Assembly (NCBI RefSeq): GCF_029504695.1
Contig: NZ_JAQFIN010000005.1
Span: forward strand, 186,001 to 250,000
Reading direction: 5' to 3'
DNA: 64,000 nt
Source: Parabacteroides sp. PF5-6
GTDB lineage: Bacteria > Bacteroidota > Bacteroidia > Bacteroidales > Tannerellaceae
A program made the translations under genes and the position numbers. Shown here one piece after another: positions 61,627 through 64,000 of this stretch. Below the pieces are notes generated by a model that was given only the letters and a program-made list of their open reading frames with translations, made no database searches and was not told the DNA's origin. The first letter of the stretch is position 1, and the number at the start of each line of letters is the position of its first letter.

Positions 61627-62196
61627 TTATTCCTTTGGCGGTACAAAACCTATCCGGTTACGAGGTTTTGCTGTGCGTTTGTGGTCGACTTGCAGCTCGG
61701 CAAGCGATTCGTTGATCAACTCCAATTGCATTCGGGTGTCTTCATGCAGATCGTTGTAGTCGGTAAAGACTTCTTCGATATATTCTTTGAGTTTATCGAA
61801 ATCTTTTTGGGATACGCTATGTCTTTCTTCTGGCGGATTAGCCAGTCGTTGACGCAAGGCGACAAAGGCACGTATGATTTGGATATTTACATTTATCGCA
61901 ATATCACTTCGCAAAACACTGGATAACATAGTTACCCCATGCTCCGTAAAAGCAAGTGGTAATATATAGCTGTATTTCATGTTTGGAGATATGTGGTCAC
62001 AAATTGTGACCAGCTTATTCCATTCATTCTTAGAGAGTTCGAACATGAAATCCTCTGGGAAACGTTTTGTATGTCTCTTTATCGTTTGTTTGAGCACTTT
62101 TGTTTGAACCTGATACATCTCCGCCAGGTCAAAGTCCAACATCACCCGCTGGCCGCGGATCTCGTAAATTTTAGATTGGATGGGTGTGAGTTCCAT
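61627..62196 (-). CDS. ORF6N domain-containing DNA-binding protein (paralog)
   Basis: The 189-residue protein is a paralog of the gene at 11485-12042. It has the same ORF6N N-terminus (MELTPIQSKIYEIRGQRVMLDFDLAEMYQ), then KRFPEDFMFELSKNEWNKL, FTEHGVTMLSSVL and INVNIQIIRAFVALRQ. The C-terminal coiled coil ends in RTAKPRNRIGFVPPKE, which again resembles the other copy (KPRNPIGYRK). Function is unknown beyond probable DNA binding. It converges with protein B. It is transcribed from about 62220 and flanked upstream by the 22-bp-period array at 62390. Confidence 0.82.
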   Translation of the reverse strand: MELTPIQSKIYEIRGQRVMLDFDLAEMYQVQTKVLKQTIKRHTKRFPEDFMFELSKNEWNKLVTICDHISPNMKYSYILPLAFTEHGVTMLSSVLRSDIAINVNIQIIRAFVALRQRLANPPEERHSVSQKDFDKLKEYIEEVFTDYNDLHEDTRMQLELINESLAELQVDHKRTAKPRNRIGFVPPKE

Positions 62197-62223
62197 AGTT
62201 AATCATTTTAAGTTATAATGGGA

Positions 62224-62231
62224 TAAAGATA
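62224..62231 (-). promoter_or_regulatory. -7-like box of the ORF6N gene
   Basis: On the minus strand this reads TATCTTTA, one base off TAnnTTTG, 27 bp before the start codon. Confidence 0.35.
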
Positions 62232-62307
62232 AGAAAAATCCTTTTTACTTCGGGTTACTTTGAAGCACTTTGTGGTTCAAAATAAACCGCAATGATCTTG
62301 TTTGATT

Positions 62308-62335
62308 AACCACCAAATACACCAAATACACAACG
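62308..62335. repeat. Single arm of the AACCAC repeat family
   Basis: TAACCACCAAATACACCAAA continuing to CACAACG resembles the left arm of the repeats at 54074 and 61546 but lacks a matching right arm. Confidence 0.5.
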
Positions 62336-62389
62336 GAAGAACGCGGGTTTTTTAAGTCGTTGATTTTCAGTCTTGTAATATTGCCTTTT

Positions 62390-62471
62390 AAACTACTGGT
62401 AGTTTGTTCACAAACTACCGGTAGTTTGCGCACAAAGTATTAGTAGTTTGTCGACAAACTACCGGTAGTTT
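62390..62471. repeat. Four-unit AAACTACCGGTAGTTT palindrome array
   Basis: Units at 62390-62405, 62412-62427, 62434-62449 (degenerate) and 62456-62471 have an exact 22-bp period. It lies between the ORF6N and AraC genes. One isolated unit, GAAACTACCGGTAGTTTCC, occurs at 4152-4170. Confidence 0.85.
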
Positions 62472-62572
62472 ATTTTTTGGGTTCTACAATGGGTGAGGCG
62501 GTGGTATATTTTTGTATTTTTGCTCATTCAAATATACGTTTGTAAAATGCTCTATGGTTTGAATAATTCGGT

Positions 62573-63754
62573 ATGTTGAAACACGTATGCATCCTGTTGC
62601 CCGGTCTTGTTTCTTTGTTTTGGACGGCTCTGTTTGCCGCTAACTGGCGAAAAAATTCCCGTTCCCAGCATATCTGGACTATTGTGATGGCCTTTATCAC
62701 CCTTTCTATGGGTATTATGGCTTTTTTCTGGTATAGTGAGGGCAACTATAGCCTGTATTACAAAATGGATATCCTGGATTATGTGGCCACCCTTTCGTTT
62801 ATCCCGTTTATCTTTCTTTATTTCCGGGAAGTGACGGGCGATACCGGTCGATGGGCGAAAGGGAAAGCCGGATTGCTCTTTCTGCCTCCTGTCGTCCTGG
62901 GATGCGTGACGGCAACGGTGTATTTCCTGTTGGGCGACGAGCAGGCGGCGGCTTTCTCGCGTGCCACGGTGGAAGATCCCGAGAGTTTGCGGCAAACGTC
63001 TTTCCTTCCCTATAAGATTCTTTATTTTGCCGGCGAATATCTCTATAGCATTTCTATCGCTATACAGGCTATCGTGGTGTTTGTTTACGCCTTTCGCCGC
63101 CTCTACCGATACCGTTCCCATCTGGAGGATTTCTTTTCGGATACAGAAGATAAAGACCTTAAATATCATTGGGCTGCATTGAGAGGACTTTTTGTTTTAT
63201 TATTGTTGACCCTGGCTGTTGCCGCCTCGGGCTACCTGCAGTATATTCCATACGATATCTGGGTTTCGATTATTCCGGCAGTTATCGGAATTTGTCTTTT
63301 TATTATTTGTTACCATGTGTCTCTTTCGCATTATACGGCCGCCAGTTTTGCCCGCGAATTACTTCTGTCGGATGAAAAAGCGATCATTGAAGAATCGGAA
63401 AATACCGACGACGCGCAAAATACCTACCTGAAATTCCTTCCCCGCTTCAATGAATTGATGGATCAGGAACAGATCTTTCGGCAAAAGAAACTTCACCTCG
63501 ACGATGTGGCGACATTGGTGGGCACCAACCGCGCCTATCTCTCTTATCTGTTGCGCGATGAATATCATACCGGCTTTGGAGAGTTTATCAATCGCAAACG
63601 GATAGCCTATGCCAAAGAGCAAGCCCGATTGAATCCGGAGCTTACCGTCGACGAACTGGCCGAGTGCAGTGGCTTTTCCCACGGCTCCACCTTCTGCCGC
63701 ACCTTCCGCCAATACGAAGGGGTTACTTTCCGCACATGGCAGAAAAGTGCTTGA
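62573..63754 (+). CDS. Membrane AraC family transcriptional regulator
   Basis: The 393-residue protein has about seven transmembrane helices in the first 250 residues (for example LVSLFWTALFAANW and FVLLLLTLAVAASGYL). A linker with KFLPRFNELMDQEQIF follows, then a C-terminal AraC domain (about 300-393). In that domain, LHLDDVATLVGTNRAYLSYLLR and FINRKRIAYAKE form the first HTH, and VDELAECSGFSHGSTFCRTFRQYEGVTFRTW forms the second. It is a membrane one-component regulator common in Bacteroidales. It precedes an exported-protein gene whose start is 180 bp downstream and which may be its target. Confidence 0.87.
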   Translation: MLKHVCILLPGLVSLFWTALFAANWRKNSRSQHIWTIVMAFITLSMGIMAFFWYSEGNYSLYYKMDILDYVATLSFIPFIFLYFREVTGDTGRWAKGKAGLLFLPPVVLGCVTATVYFLLGDEQAAAFSRATVEDPESLRQTSFLPYKILYFAGEYLYSISIAIQAIVVFVYAFRRLYRYRSHLEDFFSDTEDKDLKYHWAALRGLFVLLLLTLAVAASGYLQYIPYDIWVSIIPAVIGICLFIICYHVSLSHYTAASFARELLLSDEKAIIEESENTDDAQNTYLKFLPRFNELMDQEQIFRQKKLHLDDVATLVGTNRAYLSYLLRDEYHTGFGEFINRKRIAYAKEQARLNPELTVDELAECSGFSHGSTFCRTFRQYEGVTFRTWQKSA

Positions 63755-63837
63755 TAATCATGCCCTTTCAATTGGGTTTTTGCTGATTTGCTAATTTTTT
63801 TTGTTGATTTGCTAATAACGGAACTCCTTTAACCTCC

Positions 63838-63845
63838 TACTTTTA
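63838..63845 (+). promoter_or_regulatory. -7-like box before the last gene
   Basis: TACTTTTA followed by CACC, one base off TAnnTTTG, about 90 bp before the start codon at 63937. Confidence 0.35.
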
Positions 63846-63936
63846 CACCCACTTTCAGACAAACCACCTTGACGCTAAACCGTTTGAGGCCGTAAGAAGC
63901 AAAATTATTCTATTAACTTACATAAAATAAAACAAA

Positions 63937-64000
63937 ATGAAGAAAGTTTTTACCTTGTTATTTGCCCTTTTGGGGGTATCTATGATGTCTTATGCACAAA
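63937..64000 (+). CDS. Start of an exported protein, truncated by the window edge
   Basis: Twenty-one codons are visible: MKKVFTLLFALLGVSMMSYA followed by Q. This is a typical Bacteroidota signal peptide with cleavage after YA. Nothing of the mature protein is visible, so no function can be given. Confidence 0.7.
   Translation, partial: MKKVFTLLFALLGVSMMSYAQ

Noticed and set aside
62390-62471. Short repeat array as a CRISPR
   Set aside because: Units are palindromes of 16 bp with 6-bp gaps. Spacers are far too short and there are no cas genes.
1-64000. Insertion sequences, transposases or integrases
   Set aside because: No protein with transposase or integrase motifs was found. Only non-coding repeats suggest mobility.

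Overview
The window looks like chromosomal DNA of a gut Bacteroidales bacterium. Parabacteroides is my best guess, but genus is inference. The evidence is a SusC/SusD polysaccharide utilization locus (PUL) driven by a hybrid two-component regulator, two GH92 mannosidases, many surface lipoproteins with acidic residues after the lipobox cysteine, ORF6N proteins, and promoters of the Bacteroidota type (TTTG about 20 bp before TAnnTTTG).

Layout. 1-3.7 kb: 3' part of a tricorn-like protease, then a MarR regulator with a membrane metallophosphoesterase. 3.7-4.4 kb: a gene-free block of dispersed repeats. 4.4-11.2 kb: a TPR/AraC sensor-regulator, a ParE-type toxin-antitoxin pair overlapping a DUF2797 gene, and a heterodimeric ABC exporter. 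11.5-14.3 kb: ORF6N protein, DNA polymerase III delta prime, GldB-like lipoprotein. 14.4-27.9 kb: an arabinan-type PUL (HTCS, DUF3823 lipoprotein, SusD, SusC, GH43, GH51), all on the minus strand. Its promoter carries a 21-bp-spaced direct repeat that is a good regulator-site candidate. 28-34.7 kb: CDGSH protein, ABC-F ATPase, DUF3943 protein, TRIC-type channel, asparaginase, MBL-fold hydrolase. 34.8-37.2 kb: tRNA-Lys(CTT) followed by a small accessory island with HicAB between two copies of the tRNA 3' end, a toxin pseudogene with an intact XRE antitoxin, and an orphan membrane protein. 37.3-45.1 kb: two overlapping GH92 genes, a dicarboxylate/amino-acid symporter, HAD hydrolase, ribosomal protein L19, TlpA-like lipoprotein. 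46.2-52.2 kb: Bcr/CflA transporter, CBM9-like lipoprotein, serine hydrolase, gamma-carbonic anhydrase, aminopeptidase P. 52.2-53.9 kb: 76-bp tandem repeats, a predicted small RNA divergent from an Abi-family HEPN protein, and an HU-like protein. 54.3-61.5 kb: a membrane TPR regulator and two tandem paralogous exported MG2/plug proteins. 61.6-64 kb: second ORF6N protein, membrane AraC regulator, and the start of an exported protein.

How the genes work together. In the PUL, SusD and SusC would bind and import arabinan fragments, GH43 and GH51 would release arabinose, and the HTCS would sense the oligosaccharide and activate the operon. The accessory island and the Abi locus are the defence/addiction part of the window.

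The most unusual signals are the intergenic ones. Several arrays of unrelated sequence share a 21-22 bp unit period (3.75, 3.95, 11.3, 18.8, 45.1, 53.9, 62.4 kb). There is a 312-bp imperfect palindrome at 3.84-4.15 kb. A compact promoter-hairpin-U-run unit faces away from the Abi gene.
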